From: Oceanimonas marisflavi
Lineage (GTDB): Bacteria; Pseudomonadota; Gammaproteobacteria; Enterobacterales; Aeromonadaceae
Direction: 5' to 3'
Length of the DNA: 53,966 nucleotides
Assembly (NCBI RefSeq): GCF_003049725.1
Contig: NZ_QAGM01000022.1
Location: 1-53,966 of the forward strand
In this document: one piece after another, positions 8,996 through 16,333 of the stretch
Numbering within the stretch: the stretch's first letter is position 1
How the letters are laid out: the number at the start of each line of letters is the position of its first letter
Position numbers and translations under genes: made by a program
Notes under the pieces: model-generated
What the model saw: only the letters and a program-made list of their open reading frames with translations
The model's database searches: none
Told to the model about the DNA's origin: nothing

Positions 8996-9877
8996 ATGAG
9001 TTGCTTTGAGCGGTTTCCCGCCCGCATGGCGGACGTGGGCGGCATTCCGGTGGCACGTTCGCTGCCGGTGCGCCAGCGCCGGCTGATTGGTGCCTGGTGT
9101 TTTCTCGATCATGCCGGCCCCTCACACTTTGCCGCCGACGAGCCGGGCCTGCGGGTCGGCCCCCATCCCCACATCGGTCTGCAAACCTTTACCTGGATGC
9201 TCAGGGGCCGGGTGCTGCACCGGGACAGCCTGGGCCACGAGCAGATCATTCAGCCCGGCCAGGTGAACCTGATGACTGCCGGCCACGGCATTGCCCACAG
9301 CGAAGAGTCGGTGGCCGGCGAGCGTGAACTGCACGCGGCCCAGTTGTGGATTGCCCTGCCCCACGCCGACCGGCACACGCCGCCCCGCTTTGATCATTAC
9401 CCCCGGCTGCCCATGTGGTCGCAACGGGGCGTATGTTTTACCCTGCTGGCGGGCGAATACGCCGGTCACAAGGCGCCGACGCTGTTGTTTTCCCCTCTGG
9501 TGGGGCTGGATTTGCACGCCCGTCAGTCCACCACCCTGACTCTGGCGCTACGGCCGGAGTTTGAATACGGCCTGCTGGTGCTGGAAGGCGGTATGGAGCT
9601 GGACGGTGAGTGGACCGGCCCCAATGAGCTGGTCTATGTGGGGACGGCGCAAGACCGCCTTGAGCTCAGCCTGGAAGAAAGCACCCGGGTGCTGTTGCTG
9701 GGCGGCGAGCCGCTCAAGGAGCACATTTATATCTGGTGGAATCTGGTGGGCCACAGCGAGGCCGAGATTGCCGAAGCCCTGGCCGACTGGCAGGCGGGCA
9801 GCCCCCGTTTTGGCACGGTAAAGGGCTTTGACGGCGAGCCCATGACGGCTCCGCCCCTGCCTGCCGGTCTGAAATAA
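8996..9877 (+). CDS. Pirin family protein (bicupin)
   Basis: A 293-residue protein with the pirin double cupin fold. The N-terminal metal site shows as HPHIGLQT and HGIAHSEE, giving the three His and one Glu that bind iron. The C-terminal pirin_C domain ends with the usual GEPLKEHIYIWWNLV block. The ATG at 8996 is chosen because AAGGAG lies at 8985-8990. An upstream in-frame extension runs through the norB terminator and is not credible. Bacterial pirins vary in role (quercetinase, regulation of pyruvate metabolism, stress), and nothing here decides between them. The gene appears monocistronic and converges on the diguanylate cyclase. Confidence 0.88.
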   Translation: MSCFERFPARMADVGGIPVARSLPVRQRRLIGAWCFLDHAGPSHFAADEPGLRVGPHPHIGLQTFTWMLRGRVLHRDSLGHEQIIQPGQVNLMTAGHGIAHSEESVAGERELHAAQLWIALPHADRHTPPRFDHYPRLPMWSQRGVCFTLLAGEYAGHKAPTLLFSPLVGLDLHARQSTTLTLALRPEFEYGLLVLEGGMELDGEWTGPNELVYVGTAQDRLELSLEESTRVLLLGGEPLKEHIYIWWNLVGHSEAEIAEALADWQAGSPRFGTVKGFDGEPMTAPPLPAGLK

Positions 9878-9887
9878 CAGGGCGACG

Positions 9888-10883
9888 TCAGCCGGCGTGG
9901 CGCTGGCGCTCGGTCACACCAATATGGCCGGCCAAAGGCGCTGTGTTCACCGCCATGCCGTGCTTGCCGGCGCGTTTTACCTGATACATGGCGGCATCGG
10001 CCCGGGCCATGACATCGGCAAAATCGTCGCGCTCTCGCACGGCTTCAATGCCCATGCTCATGCCCACACAGGCCTCACCGTTGTCCAGCTCAAAGGGCGC
10101 ATCCAGACAGTCGATACAGGCCTGCCCCAGCTCCTGAGTGCGGGCCTGATGTAATGACCAGGGCAGCAGCAGCACGAACTCGTCGCCCCCCAGACGCCCC
10201 AGCACCACTTCCGGCGGGCACAAGTGGTGCAGCCGCTCGGTAAACTGCACCAGCAGCCTGTCGCCGGCGCGGTGGCCCAGGGTGTCGTTCACCTGCTTGA
10301 AGTCGTCGAGGTCGATAAAACAGAGGGTCAGCTCGCCCTCGGTTTTGAGGGCCTTGAAGCGTGCGATCAGGCCGCTGCGATTAAGCAGGCCGGTGAGCGG
10401 ATCCTTGTGGGCCAGGCGCGACAGCGCCAGTTCATATTCCTTCTCCTGGGTGATGTCGATATGGGTGCCCATCACTCTGAGCGGCCGGCCCTGATCATCC
10501 CATTCCACCACCCTTCCTCTGTCCTGCACCCAGGTGACGGTGCCGTTTTTGGCTACCATGCGGTGCTGCACTTCGTAAAAGGGAGTACGGCCATGGAGAT
10601 GATCGTAAAAATTGTTGAGCACCTCTTCCCGGTCTTCCGGGTGCAGGTGGGCTTTCCATACCTCAAAGCTGGCTTCCAGCTCTTTGGGCTGAAACCCCAG
10701 CATGGAGCCCCAGCGCCGATTAAAGATAATCAGCTTGCCGCTGGGCACATGCAGCTGCCACACGCACAGTCCGGTGCCGTCCATGGCCGCTTCCAGTTTT
10801 TCCCGGGCGTCGGCGGCAATGCGCTTTAACCGTTCGTTTTCCGCCTGCAGCCTGAGCAGTTCAATTGAAGGGATCCTGTTCAT
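9888..10883 (-). CDS. PAS-GGDEF diguanylate cyclase
   Basis: A 331-residue protein with an N-terminal coiled coil (about 5-35), a PAS domain with PAC tail (about 30-150, ending GTHIDITQEKE) and a GGDEF domain. The active site GGDEF is intact within GRLGGDEFVLL, so it should make cyclic di-GMP from two GTP. The inhibitory RxxD site that normally precedes it by five residues is absent (CPPE occupies that place), so product inhibition at that site is not expected. There is no membrane segment, so it is a cytosolic sensor, and the PAS ligand is not evident. It could feed the VpsR-like regulator at 16330, since VpsR binds cyclic di-GMP in Vibrio, but that link is inference. Confidence 0.9.
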   Translation of the reverse strand: MNRIPSIELLRLQAENERLKRIAADAREKLEAAMDGTGLCVWQLHVPSGKLIIFNRRWGSMLGFQPKELEASFEVWKAHLHPEDREEVLNNFYDHLHGRTPFYEVQHRMVAKNGTVTWVQDRGRVVEWDDQGRPLRVMGTHIDITQEKEYELALSRLAHKDPLTGLLNRSGLIARFKALKTEGELTLCFIDLDDFKQVNDTLGHRAGDRLLVQFTERLHHLCPPEVVLGRLGGDEFVLLLPWSLHQARTQELGQACIDCLDAPFELDNGEACVGMSMGIEAVRERDDFADVMARADAAMYQVKRAGKHGMAVNTAPLAGHIGVTERQRHAG

Positions 10884-11091
10884 CTGTACGTCTCACCTGG
10901 GGTGGAGCAGATCGGCAGCCTGCCCCATGCCGGAATATCCATGCTCATCGTTTTGTGGGCGAATCAAGGTTTCATTGTAATGCTTCGTTCTGTAAACAGG
11001 AGAGACTATCACGTCTGCTGAAATGAAATCCCGCTTGCTTCGGTCTCAAAATACTTCGTTACTTACCGGCAAACTCAAGGCAAGGATAAAA

Positions 11092-12072
11092 ATGAAACCA
11101 AGCATCGCCATTATCGGCGCCGGCCTGGCCGGTCTGACCCTGGCCCGGGAGCTGAGAGCGCACGCCGAGATCACCCTGTTTGAAAAGGCCCGGGGCCTGG
11201 GCGGACGCATGTCCACCCGCCGCCGCGACCAGCACCGCTGGGATCACGGCGCCCAGTTTTTTACCGCCCGCTCCCGCGCCTTCAAGGCCCTGCTCAAGCC
11301 TTTTATTGAAACTGGCGCCGTGGTGGAATGGCAGCCCAATATCACCACCCTGAGCCCGGATCAGGCTCCCTACAAGCGGCCCTGGTTCGAGCCTCACTAT
11401 GTGGCGGCGCCGGGCATGAACGGCCTGCTCAAGGCCATGAGTCCGGGGCTGAATATTACGCTGCAAACCCGGGTGGAAACCCTGGAGCAGCAAAACGGCC
11501 AATGGCGGCTGTTTGATGATCAGGGCAAATGCCTGGGGGAATTTGACTGGGTGATCAGCTCGGCGCCGCTGCCGCAAACCGAGGCGCTGCTGCCCCTGGC
11601 TGCCGACACCTGGGCCGGTTTTGACATGCAGCCCTGCTACGCCCTGATGCTGAAAGTGGACGATCAGGATCTGCCGGTGTGGGATGCGGCTCAGGTCAAC
11701 GACTCGCCCCTGCGCTGGATTGCCTTTAACCACCGTCTGCCGGGACGGAACCGCAACCTGGGCGCCGTGGTGGCCCACAGCACCGCCGACTGGGCCGGTG
11801 CGCACCTGGAAGACGATCAGGAGCAGGTGAAACACACCCTCACCGCAGAATTCTGCGCGCTGACCGGCGTCAGCCCCCAGGCGGTGCAGGAGGCGCAACT
11901 GCACCGCTGGCGCTACGCTCTGGCCACGGAGGTGGAAAACGACCCCGTGGGCTATGTGCTGGACGCCGAGCGCAAACTGGCAGCCTGCGGCGACTGGTGC
12001 CTGGGCGGCCGGGTGGAAGCGGCCTTTAGCAGCGGCCACCGGCTGGCCGCCCGGCTGCGACAGTTGCTCTGA
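11092..12072 (+). CDS. FAD/NAD(P)-dependent amine-oxidase-like oxidoreductase
   Basis: A 326-residue flavoprotein. The N-terminal Rossmann motif GAGLAGLTLARELR and the following FEKARGLGGRMSTRR block bind FAD, as in the renalase-like (COG3380) family. The C-terminal ACGDWCLGGRVEAAFSSG segment is the second flavin-contact motif of that family. The substrate is unknown; relatives oxidise NAD(P)H isomers or amines. The start at 11092 is chosen for AAGGA at 11082-11086 and because the dinucleotide fold should begin the protein. It is transcribed divergently from the diguanylate cyclase. Confidence 0.8.
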   Translation: MKPSIAIIGAGLAGLTLARELRAHAEITLFEKARGLGGRMSTRRRDQHRWDHGAQFFTARSRAFKALLKPFIETGAVVEWQPNITTLSPDQAPYKRPWFEPHYVAAPGMNGLLKAMSPGLNITLQTRVETLEQQNGQWRLFDDQGKCLGEFDWVISSAPLPQTEALLPLAADTWAGFDMQPCYALMLKVDDQDLPVWDAAQVNDSPLRWIAFNHRLPGRNRNLGAVVAHSTADWAGAHLEDDQEQVKHTLTAEFCALTGVSPQAVQEAQLHRWRYALATEVENDPVGYVLDAERKLAACGDWCLGGRVEAAFSSGHRLAARLRQLL

Positions 12073-12110
12073 CCCGGCACTCAAAATATGACAGCAGCGT
12101 GACAGCGGCG

Positions 12111-12138
12111 TTGACATGCGAAAGTCCGTATATAAGAT
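12111..12138 (+). promoter_or_regulatory. Sigma-70 promoter of the arsC-like/arsR unit
   Basis: A perfect -35 TTGACA (12111-12116) and a -10 TAAGAT (12133-12138) with a 16-bp spacer. The start would lie near 12145, just before the CAGGAG ribosome-binding site of the next gene. An ArsR operator would be expected to overlap it but is not recognisable by eye. Confidence 0.6.
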
Positions 12139-12168
12139 GAGCGCATTCATCAGGAGACAGACTTCGCC

Positions 12169-12582
12169 ATGACTTCCGTGCTTTTTGTCTGCCACAGCAA
12201 TGCCGTGTGTTCACCCATTGCCGAGGCGCTGCTCAATCATCTGGCGGCCGACCGCTACCGGGTAATGAGCGCCGGCGTGCAGCCTGCCGAAACCGACGCC
12301 AACGCCCTGGCCGCTCTGTGCAAACTGGGTGTCAATACCGAGGGCCTGAGCTGCAAGGGGCTGGACGCGATCGAAGGTGAGTATTTCGATATTGTCATCA
12401 GCCTGTGCGAGCAGGCCGAGGCTGCCGCCGCCGCCGTGCCCGGTGATCGCTTTATGACCTGGCATTTCAACGATGCGCCCTGCTGCTCCCAGGCCGACGC
12501 CAATAAAGTGGTTCAGGAAATTTACGAACGCATCAAGCTGCTGGTGCTGGTGCAGGACCGGCAGGAAAAAAGTCTGTGGTAA
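12169..12582 (+). CDS. Low-molecular-weight phosphatase/arsenate-reductase-like protein with an altered P-loop
   Basis: A 137-residue protein of the LMW tyrosine phosphatase / thioredoxin-linked ArsC fold. The P-loop reads CHSNAVCS, so the family's Cys-x5-Arg-Ser has become Cys-x5-Cys-Ser: the Arg that grips arsenate or phosphate is replaced by cysteine. A further Cys in VISLCEQAE aligns with the first resolving Cys of ArsC, but the second resolving Cys is missing. HFNDAP stands where the catalytic Asp loop normally sits. It overlaps an ArsR regulator gene and shares its promoter. Reductase activity is doubtful; a metalloid-binding or redox role is possible. The assignment to the fold is firmer than any assignment to a function. 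Confidence 0.7.
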   Translation: MTSVLFVCHSNAVCSPIAEALLNHLAADRYRVMSAGVQPAETDANALAALCKLGVNTEGLSCKGLDAIEGEYFDIVISLCEQAEAAAAAVPGDRFMTWHFNDAPCCSQADANKVVQEIYERIKLLVLVQDRQEKSLW

Positions 12583-12932
12583 GCGCCACTGCCCCTCTTT
12601 CCCTGTTCAAGGCGCTGGCCGACGACACCCGGCTGCAGCTGGTGTTGCTGATCATGGCCGAAGGTGAAGTGTGCGTGTGCGAAATGACCCACGCCCTGAA
12701 CGAAACCCAGCCCAAGATCTCCCGTCATCTGGCGCTGTTGCGCCAGGCTGGTCTGCTGGCCGACCGCCGTGATGGCCAGTGGGTGTATTACCGGCTGTCA
12801 CCGTCTCTGGATCCTGCAGCGCGAGGCCTGCTGCAACACACCCATACCCATTATCAGGACTACATAGCCCCGGCGCTGGCAAGGCTGGCTCACATGGGCA
12901 ACCGTCCCGAGCGTCGCAGCTTGTGCTGCTGA
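12576..12932 (+). CDS. ArsR/SmtB-family metalloid-responsive repressor
   Basis: A 118-residue winged-helix protein. The alpha-3 metalloid site GEVCVCEM corresponds to the ELCVCDL motif that binds As(III)/Sb(III) in ArsR. The recognition region KISRHLALLRQAGLL is typical. The GTG start at 12576 lies inside the end of the ArsC-like gene (seven-base overlap), so expression is coupled. The C-terminus ends with a CC pair that could add thiol ligands. No efflux pump (arsB/acr3) follows, so the regulated target beyond its own operon is unclear. Confidence 0.85.
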   Translation: MVSATAPLSLFKALADDTRLQLVLLIMAEGEVCVCEMTHALNETQPKISRHLALLRQAGLLADRRDGQWVYYRLSPSLDPAARGLLQHTHTHYQDYIAPALARLAHMGNRPERRSLCC

Positions 12933-12950
12933 TACAGGCGGAGATCATCA

Positions 12951-13472
12951 TTGCGCCCGCTCAATTACCTGGCCGGTTACCCGGAAAGCCTGCAACAACA
13001 GGCAGCAGAGTTACTGGCCAACGGCCGTCTTGGCCTTTATCTGGAACGAAAATATCCTCAGTCTCATTCAGTGCAGAGCGACAAGGCACTGTATGACTAT
13101 GTGAGCGAACTAAAAAACCGCTACCTGAAAAAGGCGGCGCCGCTCAGTCAGGTGCGCTACGACAGCAAGCTGAACGTGGTTAAACAGGCGCTGGGTCTGC
13201 ACACCTATCAGGCTCATTTGCAGGGCAGCAAGCTGAAAACCCGCAATCGCATCACGGTAGCCGCCCTGTTTCGCGAAGGACCGCCGGAGTTTCTGCGCAT
13301 GATAGTGGTGCATGAACTGGCCCACTTTCGGGAGAAGGAGCACAACAAGGCCTTCTATCAGCTATGTTGTCACATGGAGCCCCACTATCACCAGCTGGAA
13401 TTGGATACCCGTTTGTGGCTGCTTTGGCGGGATCGAGGCCAGGGGCATGATGTAAACGACTCGAATGAGTGA
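12951..13472 (+). CDS. YgjP-like zinc metallopeptidase domain protein
   Basis: A 173-residue protein whose C-terminal half has the zincin motif HELAHFREKEHNKAFY, in which HExxH is followed by a downstream His, as in the M48-related YgjP/DUF45 family. The start is probably the TTG at 12951, behind a GGAG, 18 bases after arsR, so it may be the third gene of the ars-like unit. The function of this family in bacteria is uncertain. It lacks a signal peptide and is probably cytosolic. Confidence 0.75.
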   Translation: MRPLNYLAGYPESLQQQAAELLANGRLGLYLERKYPQSHSVQSDKALYDYVSELKNRYLKKAAPLSQVRYDSKLNVVKQALGLHTYQAHLQGSKLKTRNRITVAALFREGPPEFLRMIVVHELAHFREKEHNKAFYQLCCHMEPHYHQLELDTRLWLLWRDRGQGHDVNDSNE

Positions 13473-13604
13473 TGCTTTATTGTTTTTCCTTTTAAAAACA
13501 ACAAAGAACCTGTTTTTTATGTGGGAAATACGTATATCTGACTCTGGCACCGGGCTCTAGAATTAGCCCCGAGTGACCTTACCTCCAGACGAGGATAATA
13601 ACAA

Positions 13605-14219
13605 ATGACCAGAACCGTACTACTGGGAGCCTTGCTGACCGCCGCCGCTGCCCCGGCGCTGGCAGACATGCCACCGCAGGCCGCCACCTGTATCAGCTGC
13701 CATCAGGCCAATGGTCTCGGCATGGCCAATGTGGCGCCCTCCATTGCCGGCATGCCGGCCCCCTATCTGGCGGAACAACTGCGCCATTTTCAAAGTGGCG
13801 CACGCGACAACGCCATCATGAAACCCATGGCCATGATGCTGGACAACGCCGGCATCGAAGCCGTCAGCCAGTGGTTTGCCAGCCTGCCGGTCAACCTGCC
13901 GGAAGAACCGGCCTTTCGTGGTGAAAAGCCGGCACCGCAGGATATGCTGGCGGGCGAAAAGCTGGCCTACCAGGGTGACTGGCAGCGTGACATTCCCAGC
14001 TGTGTGTCCTGCCATGGCCCGGAAGGCGTGGGGGTGGGTGAGGTATTCCCGCGCCTGGCCGGCCAGCATGCCGACTACATTACAAGCCAGCTCAAGGCCT
14101 GGCAAAGCGGCAGTCGTGCTCCTGGCGCTCACGGTCTGATGGCGCCCATCGCCAAGCGCCTGAGCGAGGAGGATATTTCCGCCGTAGCCAGCTATTTCGC
14201 CAGCCAGGGAGGCCAGTAA
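13605..14219 (+). CDS. tsdB: Dihaem cytochrome c, TsdB-type electron acceptor
   Basis: A 204-residue periplasmic protein with a Sec signal peptide ending near ALADM and two c-type haem sites, CISCHQ and CVSCHG, in a duplicated cytochrome c4-like fold. Met ligands are available in both halves (for example KPMAMML). It ends one base before tsdA begins. The tsdB-tsdA arrangement is known in thiosulfate-oxidising bacteria, where TsdB takes electrons from TsdA and passes them to the respiratory chain. GAGGATAA precedes the start. A generic cytochrome c4 is the alternative if the tsdA call is wrong. Confidence 0.82.
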   Translation: MTRTVLLGALLTAAAAPALADMPPQAATCISCHQANGLGMANVAPSIAGMPAPYLAEQLRHFQSGARDNAIMKPMAMMLDNAGIEAVSQWFASLPVNLPEEPAFRGEKPAPQDMLAGEKLAYQGDWQRDIPSCVSCHGPEGVGVGEVFPRLAGQHADYITSQLKAWQSGSRAPGAHGLMAPIAKRLSEEDISAVASYFASQGGQ

Positions 14220-14220
14220 C

Positions 14221-15288
14221 ATGATCAGAATTTCCGCCATCACTCTGGGCCTGTCTCTGGTCCTTACCGGCATGGCCCACGCCCAGGGCTCGGCCCAGGC
14301 CGCCCACGTTGACAAGCTGGCCATTCAGGAAGAGCTTCCCGTTGGCCAGGCTGCCGGTGAATATCCCGTTCCTCCCGGCTGGGACAAACTGCCCGAGGGC
14401 GAGTTTGGTGAAAAAGTGGTACGGGGCTACAACTACTTTGTGAACTCCCAGTCCATGGCCCCCGAGTTTGTAGGCAACGGCCTCAACTGTGTGAACTGCC
14501 ATATGGACGGAGGCAAAAAGGAAAACGCCGCACCGCTGTGGGCCGCCTATATGAGCTACCCCGCCTACCGCAAAAAAAATGACCGCATCAACAGTTATGA
14601 AGAGCGTATCCAGGGCTGCTTCCTGTATTCCATGAACGGCACACCGCCCGGCCATATGGATCCGGTGCTGGTGGATCTCTCCGCCTACGCCTACTGGCTG
14701 GCCCAAGGCACCCTGACCGGCGAGCAGTTCGATCCGGCCAAAATGGAAATTCCCAGCGATGAAGACCTGCTCAAGGGCGGCAAGCGTGATGACTTCCCCT
14801 TTATGCAGGCCTATCTGGACGCGGACGGCAGCACCGAACCCAGCACCCCGGGCCGGGGTTATCCCAAACTGGCCGAGCCGGAGCAGGCCCCCGCCTTTGC
14901 CCGGGGCAAGCAGGTCTATGAGCAGGAGTGCGCTGTCTGCCACGGCGCCAGTGGCGAGGGTCAGAAGGTCAATGACCGTTACGTGTTCCCGCCGTTGTGG
15001 GGCCCGGAAACCTATAACTGGGGCGCCGGCATGCAGCGGGTAAACACCGCCGCCTACTTTATCAAGCAAAACATGCCCCTGGGGCAGCCGGGCAAGCTGA
15101 CCGATCAGCAGGCCTGGGACGTGGCCATGTACCTCGACTCCCACGAGCGCCCGCAGGATCCGCGCAACCACGGCTCACTGGAAGAAACCGTGGAGAAGTT
15201 CCACGGCGGCTTCAGCCAGTATGGCAAGGAAGTAAACGGCAGCGTACTGGGTACCGCCAGCTACCCCAACCATCCGAACAAGCCATGA
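14221..15288 (+). CDS. tsdA: Thiosulfate dehydrogenase (tetrathionate-forming)
   Basis: A 355-residue secreted dihaem cytochrome that oxidises two thiosulfates to tetrathionate in the periplasm. The N-terminal domain has the TsdA-type block NGLNCVNCHMDGG, then DRINSYEERIQGCFLYSMNG, whose Cys is the expected unusual axial haem ligand of the active site. The second haem site, CAVCHG, is in the C-terminal domain. The signal peptide ends at AHAQG. The gene follows tsdB directly, and a strong terminator lies after it. Together they allow thiosulfate to serve as an auxiliary electron donor. No sox genes are in the window. Confidence 0.85.
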   Translation: MIRISAITLGLSLVLTGMAHAQGSAQAAHVDKLAIQEELPVGQAAGEYPVPPGWDKLPEGEFGEKVVRGYNYFVNSQSMAPEFVGNGLNCVNCHMDGGKKENAAPLWAAYMSYPAYRKKNDRINSYEERIQGCFLYSMNGTPPGHMDPVLVDLSAYAYWLAQGTLTGEQFDPAKMEIPSDEDLLKGGKRDDFPFMQAYLDADGSTEPSTPGRGYPKLAEPEQAPAFARGKQVYEQECAVCHGASGEGQKVNDRYVFPPLWGPETYNWGAGMQRVNTAAYFIKQNMPLGQPGKLTDQQAWDVAMYLDSHERPQDPRNHGSLEETVEKFHGGFSQYGKEVNGSVLGTASYPNHPNKP

Positions 15289-15307
15289 TGAATAACAGCT
15301 ACTAATG

Positions 15308-15333
15308 AAAGGGCCGCAATTGCGGCCCTTTTT
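15308..15333 (+). terminator. Terminator of tsdBA
   Basis: A self-complementary stem of 18 bases (15311-15328) followed by T5. An AAA flank gives a weaker T-tract on the other strand, where the outer-membrane protein gene also ends. Confidence 0.85.
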
Positions 15334-15349
15334 ATGTGAACAGAATAAC

Positions 15350-16333
15350 TCAGAAGGAAATCGGCAGGCTAAAGGAAACCTCGACATCCGGCGCATCTTC
15401 GGTCAGACCCGCCTGCAGGTTCATATTAAGGGAGGTTCTCTCAGTCAGCGCCAGGCCAAAACCGGTAGACAGGCTGTCTATCTGCAGCATCTCGCCCACC
15501 TTGTTGCCATTGATACTGGATTTAAACACGGTTCTGTGGTTTACCCCCAGACTGAATGACAGCCGGTCGTTGACCGCAAAGCCCATGCCCATGCCCAGAA
15601 AAAAGCTGTTGCCCAGATTGAATTTATCGGGATTATTGCTTGGATTTTCATCCAGGTCCCTTTTTGCATCATCACCCAGATTCCAGGTATAACCGGCCGT
15701 GCCAAAAAGCACGGCCGGATCGGTGGGATAAATCAGCGTCATGCTGGGCTCAATGGACCAGGATCCCGAGCCGGTGGGAGGATCTTTGAAAATACCCTGC
15801 GTGTTCAGTTCATTGTCAAAAGGCGACTCACCGGTATCCGATTTAAACCTGACACTACCTATCCAGAAGGGTGCCGACTCCAGATTCCATTGATAACGAA
15901 TGGCTCCTTCAATATCACCCAGAGCAGCCCCCTCGGAGGAAAATCTTTGCGCGCCTCCCTGGCCCACATTTACCTCACGCTTGGTAATTGTGTCATAGCG
16001 ATATACCCAGGGCACCCTGAGCTCCAGCTCAATCCGGTTGGTCAGACCATAACGACCTGCCAGTGCCGCTGTAAAAGTTGCCTGATCCGCATCTTCGGCT
16101 TCAATCAGGCCGACCACCAGCGCTGGCAATACTGAATACCCCAGAATGGATATGCGGTTAGACGTATTCTGGGAGTAACTGATGGAAGGTTCCAGTTCAA
16201 AACTGCCTTTTGGAGTAAGCAGACCGCGCGACTCCAGCGTGTTGGCGATGGAATCTACTACCTGTTTATCCTGTGCCTGAACGGTCGCTACCATGGAAAG
16301 CAACAAGCCGGTACAAATAATCCCTTTTTTCAT
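15350..16333 (-). CDS. Outer-membrane beta-barrel protein, FapF-like candidate export channel
   Basis: A 327-residue protein with a signal peptide (MKKGIICTGLLL to VQAQ) and alternating amphipathic strands through to the C-terminal FSLPISF, whose final Phe is the signature of BAM-inserted barrels. The region after the signal (QVVDSIANTLESRGLL) could be a short plug or coiled segment. The pattern fits the transporter/phenol MetA-degradation barrel superfamily, which includes FapF-like proteins. The start at 16333 has GGAGAGA. The start overlaps the stop of the regulator gene as ATGA, so the two are coupled. The Fap-like role is inferred from the C39 peptidase and small secreted proteins upstream; a small-molecule porin is the alternative. 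Confidence 0.6.
   Translation of the reverse strand: MKKGIICTGLLLSMVATVQAQDKQVVDSIANTLESRGLLTPKGSFELEPSISYSQNTSNRISILGYSVLPALVVGLIEAEDADQATFTAALAGRYGLTNRIELELRVPWVYRYDTITKREVNVGQGGAQRFSSEGAALGDIEGAIRYQWNLESAPFWIGSVRFKSDTGESPFDNELNTQGIFKDPPTGSGSWSIEPSMTLIYPTDPAVLFGTAGYTWNLGDDAKRDLDENPSNNPDKFNLGNSFFLGMGMGFAVNDRLSFSLGVNHRTVFKSSINGNKVGEMLQIDSLSTGFGLALTERTSLNMNLQAGLTEDAPDVEVSFSLPISF

Noticed and set aside
13560-13604. Possible sigma-54 promoter before tsdB (TGGCAC near 13543)
   Set aside because: A TGGCAC is present but no TGC element at the required distance.
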